Shown here: piece after piece, positions 29,560 through 37,414 of the stretch
Numbering within the stretch: position 1 is the first letter of the stretch
Layout of the letters: each line of letters opens with the position of its first letter
Assembly: GCF_009649785.1 (NCBI RefSeq)
Contig: NZ_WJOK01000006.1
Location: 186,001-250,000 of the forward strand
Source of the DNA: Agrobacterium tumefaciens
Lineage (GTDB): Bacteria; Pseudomonadota; Alphaproteobacteria; Rhizobiales; Rhizobiaceae
Direction: 5' to 3'
Length of the DNA: 64,000 nt
Program-made: the position numbers and the translations under genes
Notes under the pieces: model-generated
Databases searched by the model: none
The model's input: the letters and a program-made list of their open reading frames with translations, nothing else
What the model was told of the DNA's origin: nothing

Positions 29560-29577
29560 ATAATTTACTTGAATTAT
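29560..29577. promoter_or_regulatory. AT-rich palindrome, candidate ROK operator
   Basis: ATAATT, six bases, AATTAT in the 257-bp gap between the binding-protein gene and the ROK gene, 62 bp before the ROK start. AT-rich inverted repeats of this kind are typical NagC/XylR-family sites, and position suits control of both directions. Confidence 0.45.
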
Positions 29578-29638
29578 TATATTGCGCTTATCCTCACTTC
29601 GACGCTATGAATTTTCTAACGGACGGGAAGTTGAAGAC

Positions 29639-30865
29639 ATGACGGTGCACACGGTGGATACCTATCCCGTAGCAATCGGAAAAAATCCTGAGCGCAGCCG
29701 CGAACACAACAGGCGAGTCGTACTCGACATCGTCAGGCGGCACGGCTCGCTCGGTCGCGCCCAGTTAGCCAAGATCACGCATCTCACACCCCAGGCGGTC
29801 GCCAATATCGTCGATGAACTGGTGGGCGAGGGACTCCTGAAAGAGCTTGGTCGCCGGCGCACCGGCAGGGGCCAGCCGCCGATACAGTTTGCTGTCAACC
29901 CGGATGGTGGCGCAACGATCGGGGTGGAGATTGCCGCAGACCATATGGTCACCGTCGGTCTTGATCTGGCCGGCGTGTTGCGCACGCAGCGCGTTACCCC
30001 GCTAAAGGACACCACGCCGGACGCCATACTCAAAACCTTTGCGGCGGAGCATGCAGCGGTTGCGAAGAATGTCGGGTGCAGGCTGCTTGGCACCGGCGTC
30101 GTCATGCCCGGGCCTTTCGAGATTGACGGCATGACCTCTGTCGGTCCGACGACGCTTTCCGGCTGGGTGGGTATCGATGCCCGCCAGATGCTGAGCGATG
30201 CCTGCGGCCAACAGGTCGTGGTGGAAAACGATGCGACGGCCGCTGCCGTCGGCGAGCGCCTGTTCGGCGCAGGGCTGGCTATCCCGAATTTCTGCATGAT
30301 CTATTTCGGCGTCGGCATTGGTCTCGGCATCATCCAGGATGGTTCGCCCTATCGCGGCGCTTTCGGCAACGCCGGCGAAATCGGCCATGTGACGGTCTCG
30401 CCCAAGGGAAGGCCTTGCCCGTCTTGCGGGCAAAGAGGTTGCCTGGAGGCCTATGCTTCCGTCTATGTGCTCAAGGAAAAGCTCGTCTGCGCCGGTGTTG
30501 CGGACACGGAGCTTGACGATCTTGAAGCCCTGTTCAGCGCGGGCAATCCGGTCGTGATGGAATGGATCGACGAGGCAGCCGTCCATCTGGCGCCCATGGT
30601 GGCGATGCTCGAGAACATTCTCGATCCGCAGACGGTCATTCTCGGCGGTGCGCTGCCTGAGAACATCATCAGCGAGATCATTGCGCGGATGGGGCATCTG
30701 CCGACTTCGGTTGCAAGCCGGCGGCAAAGAGAGTTGCCGCGCGTCATCCACGGCAAGTCCGGACAGTTGACGGCGGCGCTTGGTGCTGCCGCCTTGCCGC
30801 TGTTCGACATTGTCACACCAAAACTCGAGACGTCCCTGGGCGCCGCAGCGCAGGTGCCCGGCTGA
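29639..30865 (+). CDS. ROK-family transcriptional repressor (408 aa)
   Basis: N-terminal winged HTH (SLGRAQLAKITHLTPQAVAN) fused to a ROK sugar-binding domain. The domain has the ATP-like region VENDATAAAVGERLFG, the sugar-site GNAGEIGHV, and the zinc site CPSCGQRGCLEAYAS with three Cys. ROK repressors of the NagC/XylR kind sense sugars or sugar phosphates. This one is divergent from the ABC operon and followed 19 bp later by the PIG-L gene. An upstream frame to 29582 exists, but MTVHTVDTYPVA at 29639 is a better start. Confidence 0.9.
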   Translation: MTVHTVDTYPVAIGKNPERSREHNRRVVLDIVRRHGSLGRAQLAKITHLTPQAVANIVDELVGEGLLKELGRRRTGRGQPPIQFAVNPDGGATIGVEIAADHMVTVGLDLAGVLRTQRVTPLKDTTPDAILKTFAAEHAAVAKNVGCRLLGTGVVMPGPFEIDGMTSVGPTTLSGWVGIDARQMLSDACGQQVVVENDATAAAVGERLFGAGLAIPNFCMIYFGVGIGLGIIQDGSPYRGAFGNAGEIGHVTVSPKGRPCPSCGQRGCLEAYASVYVLKEKLVCAGVADTELDDLEALFSAGNPVVMEWIDEAAVHLAPMVAMLENILDPQTVILGGALPENIISEIIARMGHLPTSVASRRQRELPRVIHGKSGQLTAALGAAALPLFDIVTPKLETSLGAAAQVPG

Positions 30866-30884
30866 ATATTGGAGGAGACCGCCC

Positions 30885-33287
30885 ATGCTTAACCCCCGGG
30901 AGCGCATCGAACGGCAGATGGCCGATCCGTGGCTCGTGCGTCTGCACCGTAGACTGAGCGCACTGAAATCCACTGTCACCGTCATGCACACCGGTGCGCA
31001 CCCGGACGACGAGCAGAACGGGCTTCTCGCCTATTTCCGGATGGAACTGGGCATGCGGATCATCATCGCCTGCTCGACGCGCGGTGAAGGCGGGCAGAAT
31101 GCGCTCGGGCCGGAGCGGCTGGGCGCGCTTGGCGTCATCCGGTCGCGGGAGCTGGAGGAGGCTGCCCGCATCATCGATGCGGACATAAGCTGGCTCGGCC
31201 ATGGCCCGGCGGATATCATCCACGACTTCGGCTTCTCCAAGGATGGCGACCAGACCTTCGGTCGATGGGGGCAGCAGCGCATCGTTGAGCGGCTGGTGCG
31301 CGCCTATCGCAAGGAACGGCCCGATATCGTCATTCCGACATTTCTCGATGTGCCGGGACAACACGGGCACCACCGCGCCATGACGCGCGCGGCGAAAAAC
31401 GCAATCGCGCTGGCGGCTGATCCTGCCGCCTATCCCGAGCATTTCTCCGAGGGGCTGAAGCCGTGGAAGGTGGCCAAATATTATCTTCCTGCATGGTCTG
31501 GTGGTGGTGACACCTATGATGACGAGGTGCCTCCGCCGGAAACGACGCTGACAGTCAATGCGGTGGGCAAGGAGCGGGCAACCGGCGCGCAATATGACCG
31601 CATCGGCGAATGGTCGCGTTATTATCATGCCTCACAGGGAATGGGGCATTGGCCGAAGCGGGCGCAGGAAGCATGGCCACTGCATCTGGAACTCTCCAAC
31701 GTCGCAGTCGGTAAGGAAAGCTCGATCCTCGACAGCCTGTCGTCGTCGCTGGCTGATCTCTCGGCTTTTCCGGGTCTTACCGCCGATTTGGCAAAGGCGC
31801 TGGTTGCGGCCGAACAGGCAATCACTGACGCAATCGATGCCTTTCCCGACAAGCAGCGGATCACGGCCTCACTTCGGACGGCGGCAACCCTTTTGCAAGA
31901 GGTCGACGAGGCCGCAGCGCCGGACTTCAGGGAGTTGCATGGGCACCGGATCGCGCGCAAACGGGCGCAGGTCGATGCCGCTATCCTGACGGCACTCGAT
32001 CTTTTCGAGCGAGCTTATGCCGAGCCGGCCGAGATCGTTCCGGGCGGGACGTCATCTCTCTATGTGGAACTCGCGGGAAAGGCGGCTGAATTTGACGTCG
32101 AGGTTACTCCCGTCCTTCCGGCTGGCGTATCGTCTTCGGTTCAGTCGCGTGGCCAGACAATGGTCTTCTCACTTGCCGCCGATCAGGACGCGGCCGTTTC
32201 CGGGCTTTACCAGCCCGACTGGAAAGCCTCAGGCGGCAATGGTCATGCCTCGGTGCGCCTGTCCGTAAGGATTGGAGGCAGGGAGGTTTCGGCCGCTTTC
32301 GATCTGGAGGAGCCGTTTTTCGTGACGCCGGCGCAGTCGGTGACGATTTCGCCCGATGCGCTTCTGGTTCCACTTGGACAGGGGCAGGATTCCCATGTTT
32401 TTCAGGCACACATAAAGGGTGCCGATGCACCGCTGTCTTTCAGGAGTGCGGGTGGCTGGAACCTGCGCAAGACCGGCAATGACTGGATTGCCGAGCGTAC
32501 CGGTGAGGCAGCGGTTGGCCTTGCCCAGATCGAAGCGCTTGTCGGTTCACAACCTGCCTTCCAGATCACGCCCATCGCATATCCGCATATAGGCCGGGCG
32601 CGGTTTCTGGCACCCTCCGCTCTGAAAATCCTCTCGCTCGATCTCAAGCTGCCCGAGGGCGCACGCGTCGGTTATGTCGGCGGCGGTGCCGACCGGGTCG
32701 GGTCATGGCTTTCGCGCATGGGTCTTGATGTCACAGAACTCGATGCGCAGGCGCTTGGCGGTGATCTCTCGTCCTTCACGACAATCGTTGTCGGCATCTT
32801 CGCCTTCGGCATTCGCAAGGATCTGGCTGCGGCAACCGAAAGGCTTCACCGCTTCGTCGAAGAAGGCGGCCATCTTGTCACGCTCTATCACCGTCCAACC
32901 GACGGATGGAATCCCGAGACGACGCCCGTCAGGCGGCTTGAGATCGGTAAGCCTTCCCTGCGTTGGCGGGTGACGGACCCAAATGCGGAGGTGACGGTGC
33001 TATTGCCCGATCATCCATTGCTTGTCGGGCCCAACACGATCCGTGCTGCCGACTGGACGGGCTGGGACAAGGAGCGCGGGCTCTATTTCGCTGCGCGCTG
33101 GAATGATGCTTATGAACCCCTGCTCGCCATGCACGATGTCGATGAACAGCCTCTGAAAGGGGCGCTGGTCTCGGCGGCCATTGGCAGGGGCCGGCATACG
33201 CATACAAGCCTCGTGCTGCACCACCAGATGGACAAGCTGGTGCCGGGGGCATTCCGCCTCATGGCAAACCTTGTGCAACCCGCGTGA
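30885..33287 (+). CDS. Large PIG-L family deacetylase with C-terminal amidotransferase-like domain (800 aa)
   Basis: The N-terminal 250 residues are a PIG-L/LmbE zinc deacetylase: HTGAHPDDEQNG with His39-Pro-Asp-Asp-Glu43 and GQHGHHRAM with His160/His163 as the later metal site. PIG-L enzymes remove acetyl groups from GlcNAc-containing or related conjugates. About 370-600 is a beta-rich region with no clear family. About 625-720 looks like a class I glutamine-amidotransferase-like fold (VGYVGGGADRVGSWLSRMGL, HRFVEEGGHLVTLYHRP) without an obvious catalytic Cys. GGAGGAGA precedes the ATG. No signal peptide, so cytoplasmic. It probably deacetylates the compound taken up by the divergent ABC system. 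Confidence 0.85.
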   Translation: MLNPRERIERQMADPWLVRLHRRLSALKSTVTVMHTGAHPDDEQNGLLAYFRMELGMRIIIACSTRGEGGQNALGPERLGALGVIRSRELEEAARIIDADISWLGHGPADIIHDFGFSKDGDQTFGRWGQQRIVERLVRAYRKERPDIVIPTFLDVPGQHGHHRAMTRAAKNAIALAADPAAYPEHFSEGLKPWKVAKYYLPAWSGGGDTYDDEVPPPETTLTVNAVGKERATGAQYDRIGEWSRYYHASQGMGHWPKRAQEAWPLHLELSNVAVGKESSILDSLSSSLADLSAFPGLTADLAKALVAAEQAITDAIDAFPDKQRITASLRTAATLLQEVDEAAAPDFRELHGHRIARKRAQVDAAILTALDLFERAYAEPAEIVPGGTSSLYVELAGKAAEFDVEVTPVLPAGVSSSVQSRGQTMVFSLAADQDAAVSGLYQPDWKASGGNGHASVRLSVRIGGREVSAAFDLEEPFFVTPAQSVTISPDALLVPLGQGQDSHVFQAHIKGADAPLSFRSAGGWNLRKTGNDWIAERTGEAAVGLAQIEALVGSQPAFQITPIAYPHIGRARFLAPSALKILSLDLKLPEGARVGYVGGGADRVGSWLSRMGLDVTELDAQALGGDLSSFTTIVVGIFAFGIRKDLAAATERLHRFVEEGGHLVTLYHRPTDGWNPETTPVRRLEIGKPSLRWRVTDPNAEVTVLLPDHPLLVGPNTIRAADWTGWDKERGLYFAARWNDAYEPLLAMHDVDEQPLKGALVSAAIGRGRHTHTSLVLHHQMDKLVPGAFRLMANLVQPA

Positions 33288-34195
33288 ATGGCCAGGACCA
33301 GAGTGAAAAACAGGAAAACCCGCGCGAAAACGATGCTCGCGCGGGCATCGGCTGGCTGCTCATGGATATGGCCCTCGTTTCGGGTGGAATGACAGCCCTC
33401 GTCAAGGCGCAGGGTGTGACCTATCCGGCATTCCAGCTTGTCTTCATAAGGGCGATGATCGGCCTGATCTTCATCCTGCCGCTTATCTGGCGACACCGGG
33501 GGGAAATGGCGCGCGTCAAATATCCCTGGCGCAACCTTTTCCGAATCTGCTGCAACGCCATTGCACTCACCAGCAACTTCGTCGCCATCACCCTCTTGCC
33601 GCTCGCCACCGTCAATGCTGTCGGCTTCTCACGCCCGCTGGTGACGATGGCCATGGCGGTTGTCTTTCTCGGTGAAAAGGTAAGCCGATATCGCTGGGTC
33701 GGCGCTTGCCTCGCATTTGTTGGCGTTCTTGTAGTCATCGGGCCGGGCGGCGCGGAGATTAACGCAGGCGTGCTCGTCGTCCTCGTCTCCGTCGTGTTCG
33801 GCGCGCTTGCGGTGATCCAGACCCGGGCGCTGCGGCAGGAAAACACCACTGTCATGATGGTGTTCTACACGGTGGGTCTTGCCGTCATTACCGCCGTTCC
33901 GGCGATCTGGACGTGGAAACCGGTCATGCCGCTCGACTGGGTGGCGCTGCTCGCCATCGGCCTGCTTGCGCAAATGGGGCAATATTGCTTCCTGCGGGCC
34001 TATCGCATCGCTGACGCCAGTGTTCTGGCGCCCGTCGGATATCTGTCGATATTGTTCGTGACCGCTGTGGGATACTTCCTGTTTGACGAGGTGCCCGAAG
34101 CCCGTGTTGTTCTTGGCATTGCCATCATTCTCGTCTCCTTGCAGGCAACCGCCTTTGCGGAATATCTTTTGAAGAAGTTGCGCGGCCGGCGGTGA
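33284..34195 (+). CDS. EamA/DMT-family transporter (303 aa)
   Basis: Ten hydrophobic helices in two EamA repeats: FQLVFIRAMIGLIFILPLIW in the first and LAPVGYLSILFVTAVGYFLF in the second. The start is GTG overlapping the PIG-L stop (GTGA), so it is in the same operon. DMT transporters often export amino acids or metabolites; here it could expel a product or by-product of the pathway. It converges with the membrane-protein gene 12 bp away. Confidence 0.9.
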   Translation: MNGQDQSEKQENPRENDARAGIGWLLMDMALVSGGMTALVKAQGVTYPAFQLVFIRAMIGLIFILPLIWRHRGEMARVKYPWRNLFRICCNAIALTSNFVAITLLPLATVNAVGFSRPLVTMAMAVVFLGEKVSRYRWVGACLAFVGVLVVIGPGGAEINAGVLVVLVSVVFGALAVIQTRALRQENTTVMMVFYTVGLAVITAVPAIWTWKPVMPLDWVALLAIGLLAQMGQYCFLRAYRIADASVLAPVGYLSILFVTAVGYFLFDEVPEARVVLGIAIILVSLQATAFAEYLLKKLRGRR

Positions 34196-34207
34196 AAGGT
34201 GCCGCTT

Positions 34208-34675
34208 TTATCTTTGACGCGCCAGAACGCTCAGCCGGATCCAGCCCAGTGTCGCGCGCTTGAAGCGATCGTAAAACGAACGGGCAAACCGCACATATCG
34301 CATGATCCATGCGAACCAGGCGTAGGTGAGGAGCTTCTCCCGACCGGCGTGGTAAATGCGCTCGACAATCAGGAATGTGGCGAGGTGAGCGAGGATCGTC
34401 AGCGCAATTCCCGTTTTGACGGTGCCGTGCGCGATGAGGAGCAGGCCGATGATTTTCATCGGTTCGGCGATGGCAAATGGCACCGCCAGCAAAAGAAGAA
34501 TGGCAAGACGCGGTAATCCGCCAATCCGGCTTTCCAGTTTCCTGATGAATGTCAGTCTGGATATCGCCTTGATGATCGGCCGATAGAGCGGGCGAAAAAT
34601 GCCGTCGAGGACCAGGACAAACACGATGATTGCCCGAAGCGGAAAGATGAGGATCTTCCTGATTTTGTTGTTCAC
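34208..34675 (-). CDS. Uncharacterised small membrane protein (155 aa)
   Basis: Starting from GTG at 34675 (NNKIRKILIFPLRAIIVFVL), there are three likely helices (12-30, 58-75, 80-105) and a basic, aromatic C-terminus (WIMRYVRFARSFYDRFKRAT). GGAG lies about 10 nt upstream. The longer frame to 34816 would overlap the AraC gene and lacks support. No family recognised; rhizobia carry similar short hypothetical proteins. It lies downstream of the AraC gene on the same strand. Confidence 0.6.
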   Translation of the reverse strand: MNNKIRKILIFPLRAIIVFVLVLDGIFRPLYRPIIKAISRLTFIRKLESRIGGLPRLAILLLLAVPFAIAEPMKIIGLLLIAHGTVKTGIALTILAHLATFLIVERIYHAGREKLLTYAWFAWIMRYVRFARSFYDRFKRATLGWIRLSVLARQR

Positions 34676-34748
34676 CTCATTCGGTCTCCAAAAGGGGCTG
34701 TATGGCCAATTCTTAATCGCCTGAAACGTGGCAAAACGAAGTTGTTTT

Positions 34749-35642
34749 TTACGATCTGCTCTGCTGAACGCTCGCATACATGCCGGTGGTGCGGAATTCG
34801 CTTGGATTGATGCCATATAGCCTGCGGAAGACCTTCGAGAAATAGTTCGGGTCTTCGAAGCCGCATAGCACGGATACCTCCTTGATGGGGATGTTTTCGG
34901 CTGTGGTGAGAAGCTTGGCTGCCCGCCTCAACCGTCGCTGCAATACAAATTCGGCCGGTGGCAGGCCTTCGCTTGCCGTGAAGATGCGGGAAAAATGCGC
35001 ACGGCTGAGGCCGGCGACGGCGGCAAGATCGCTGACGGAAAGACGCTCTCCGAGATGCCCGTCTATATAGCTCAGCACCTGCTGCATGGTGCGATATTCA
35101 CCGCCAAAGGAGGGATGCGAGCCGAACACGTCGTCATAAAGCGTCATCGCCGCTTCATAGGCGACGGCGGAGGCCGCCCCTGGTGTTTCCGCGCCGTTGA
35201 CGAGGCGCGAGCAACAATGGGCGAGATGATCGACGGTTTCCTGTTGCAGCTTGAGGATAGGCCCGGTGACGGCAAGAATATTGCGGTGAATGCGCAAGGC
35301 CTCCTCGCCATTCATGGAGATCCAGAAGAACTCCCATTGCTTTCCCGCTTCCAGCCAGTAGCGATGATTGTGCGGGATGAGCAACAGGAGGGTTTCGCCC
35401 GGCTTCACCACGTAATGACGGTTCTCGTAACGAAGGTTTCCCTGTCCGCCAATGCAATATTGCAGCACAGTGAATGGTGTCTGTCCGCGCTTTCGACCGT
35501 CCCAGTCATAATTGTCACTGCTGCGGATTTCATAGCCGCTGCTGGTGGGCATTGTGTGCAGGGTCTGGCGGCCGCGGGGCAGCGAGACGGTCCTCATCCC
35601 CGGCCCTTGATCGATCAAATCGCGCAGCACAAAATTACCCAT
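34749..35642 (-). CDS. AraC-family regulator of the alpha-galactoside locus (297 aa)
   Basis: N-terminal AraC-binding cupin (about 45-110: GQGNLRYENRHYVVKPGETL, IPHNHRYWLEAG). The C-terminal double HTH shows LSVSDLAAVAGLSRAHFSRI and IPIKEVSVLCGFEDPNYFSK with VFRRLYGINPSEFR. The arrangement (divergent from GH4 and the peptide-type importer) matches the melA-agp locus of Sinorhizobium meliloti, where an AraC regulator (AgpT) activates on alpha-galactosides. It probably does the same here. Confidence 0.9.
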   Translation of the reverse strand: MGNFVLRDLIDQGPGMRTVSLPRGRQTLHTMPTSSGYEIRSSDNYDWDGRKRGQTPFTVLQYCIGGQGNLRYENRHYVVKPGETLLLLIPHNHRYWLEAGKQWEFFWISMNGEEALRIHRNILAVTGPILKLQQETVDHLAHCCSRLVNGAETPGAASAVAYEAAMTLYDDVFGSHPSFGGEYRTMQQVLSYIDGHLGERLSVSDLAAVAGLSRAHFSRIFTASEGLPPAEFVLQRRLRRAAKLLTTAENIPIKEVSVLCGFEDPNYFSKVFRRLYGINPSEFRTTGMYASVQQSRS

Positions 35643-35839
35643 GAAAGCATAATCCTTCTCTGGTTCCGCTCGTCATTATACGCATAATCCCGAACCGAGG
35701 AGACAGCCAGCGCGATATTGTTGCGGAGAATTTTTCAGGAGTGCCGGTTTTCCGGGGTTCTTACAGGTATATTCTCGCATCGCCTTATTATGATCGTTTG
35801 GCCCGTTTCACCCGTTCGATTTGCAACAGAGGTGGCGTT

Positions 35840-37306
35840 ATGAGTTTCAAAATCGCTATAATCGGCGCCGGAAGCGTCGGATTCACGAAAAAACTGTTCA
35901 CCGATCTCCTGTGCGTGCCGGAGTTTCGCGACATCGAGGTCGCGCTGACGGATATCAGCCAGCACAATCTGGATATGATCAGGGCGATCCTCGACAAGGT
36001 CGTGGAGGCAAACGGTTTTCCGGTGAAAGTGACAGCGCATACCGACCGCCGTCGCGCGCTTGAGGGTGCGAAATACATCATAAGCTGTGTGCGGGTCGGC
36101 GGTCTGGAAGCCTATGCGGACGACATCCGTATCCCGCTGAAATACGGGATCGACCAGTGCGTCGGTGACACCATCTGCGCCGGCGGCATTCTCTATGGCC
36201 AGCGTAACATTCCGGTCATTCTGGATTTCTGCAAGGATATCCGCGAGGTCGCCGCACCCGGTGCCAAGTTCCTGAATTACGCCAACCCCATGGCCATGAA
36301 TACATGGGCAGCCATCGAATATGGCAAGGTGGATACGGTTGGTCTTTGCCACGGTGTGCAGCACGGTGCGGAGCAGATCGCTGAAATTCTCGGCGCAAAA
36401 TCCCCGTCCGAACTTGATTACATCTGCTCGGGCATCAACCACCAGACATGGTTCATCGATCTAAGGCTGAATGGCCGCAAGATCGGCAAAGAAGAGCTGG
36501 TCGCCGCTTTCGAGGCGCATCCGGTTTTCTCACAGCAGGAAAAGCTGCGCATCGACGTGCTTAAGCGCTTCGGTGTCTATTCGACGGAGAGCAACGGCCA
36601 TCTGTCCGAATATCTGCCGTGGTACCGCAAGCGCCCTGATGAAATCGCTCGCTGGATCGATATGTCGGACTGGATTCACGGCGAAACCGGCGGTTATCTG
36701 CGCCACTCCACCGAGACGCGGAACTGGTTCGAAACGGAATTCCCGCAGTTCCTGGCGTCAGCCGCCAAGCCCATCGAACCGGAGAAGCGCTCCAACGAAC
36801 ATGCGAGCCACATTCTCGAAGCGCTTGAGACCGGGCGTGTCTATCGCGGCCACTTCAACGTCAAGAACAATGGCGTCATAACCAACCTTCCTTCTGATGC
36901 GATCATTGAGTCGCCCGGTTTCGTGGATCGTTTCGGCATCAACATGGTCTCGGGTATCACGCTGCCGGAAGCCTGCGCAGCGACCTGCATGGCGTCCATC
37001 AACGTGCAGCGCATGTCGGTACATGCGGCGGTCAGCGGCGATATCGATCTTCTGGAGCTTGCCGTGCTGCATGACCCGCTGGTCGGCGCCGTCGCCACTC
37101 CGGAGGAGGTCTGGCAGATGGTGGACGAGATGGTCGTCGCACAGGCGCGCTGGCTGCCGCAATATGCGGATGCCGTGCCTGATGCCAAGGAGCGGCTTGC
37201 GAAATCCACCGTCAAGACCCGCGACTGGGCGGGTGCGGCGCGCCGCAATGTGCGCTCAATCGAGGAACTACGGGCCGAGAAATCGGCGCTGAAAAAGGCC
37301 GTTTGA
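35840..37306 (+). CDS. GH4 family glycosidase, alpha-galactosidase or relative (488 aa)
   Basis: NAD-binding N-terminus IAIIGAGSVGFTKKLF and GH4 metal site Cys170-His171 in VGLCHGVQHG; FLNYANPMAMNTWA and CSGINHQTW are the other hallmark parts. GH4 enzymes use NAD and a divalent metal with a redox-assisted elimination. The motif here is CHGV, while the second GH4 of the locus has CHSV (the usual alpha-galactosidase form), so substrates may differ; alpha-glucuronidase or galacturonidase-like activity is possible. MSFKIAI at 35840 has AGAGGTGG upstream. Cytoplasmic, first gene of the operon. Confidence 0.88.
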   Translation: MSFKIAIIGAGSVGFTKKLFTDLLCVPEFRDIEVALTDISQHNLDMIRAILDKVVEANGFPVKVTAHTDRRRALEGAKYIISCVRVGGLEAYADDIRIPLKYGIDQCVGDTICAGGILYGQRNIPVILDFCKDIREVAAPGAKFLNYANPMAMNTWAAIEYGKVDTVGLCHGVQHGAEQIAEILGAKSPSELDYICSGINHQTWFIDLRLNGRKIGKEELVAAFEAHPVFSQQEKLRIDVLKRFGVYSTESNGHLSEYLPWYRKRPDEIARWIDMSDWIHGETGGYLRHSTETRNWFETEFPQFLASAAKPIEPEKRSNEHASHILEALETGRVYRGHFNVKNNGVITNLPSDAIIESPGFVDRFGINMVSGITLPEACAATCMASINVQRMSVHAAVSGDIDLLELAVLHDPLVGAVATPEEVWQMVDEMVVAQARWLPQYADAVPDAKERLAKSTVKTRDWAGAARRNVRSIEELRAEKSALKKAV

Positions 37307-37414
37307 AGGAAAAGGCATGGGAACAGGCCGGTGGTGAAAAGGGAGTTCGCCGCCGTGGCTATCGCGACAACAGAGGGTGGGCGGTCGAAGAGCTGCCATT
37401 TGGGAGGAATGACG

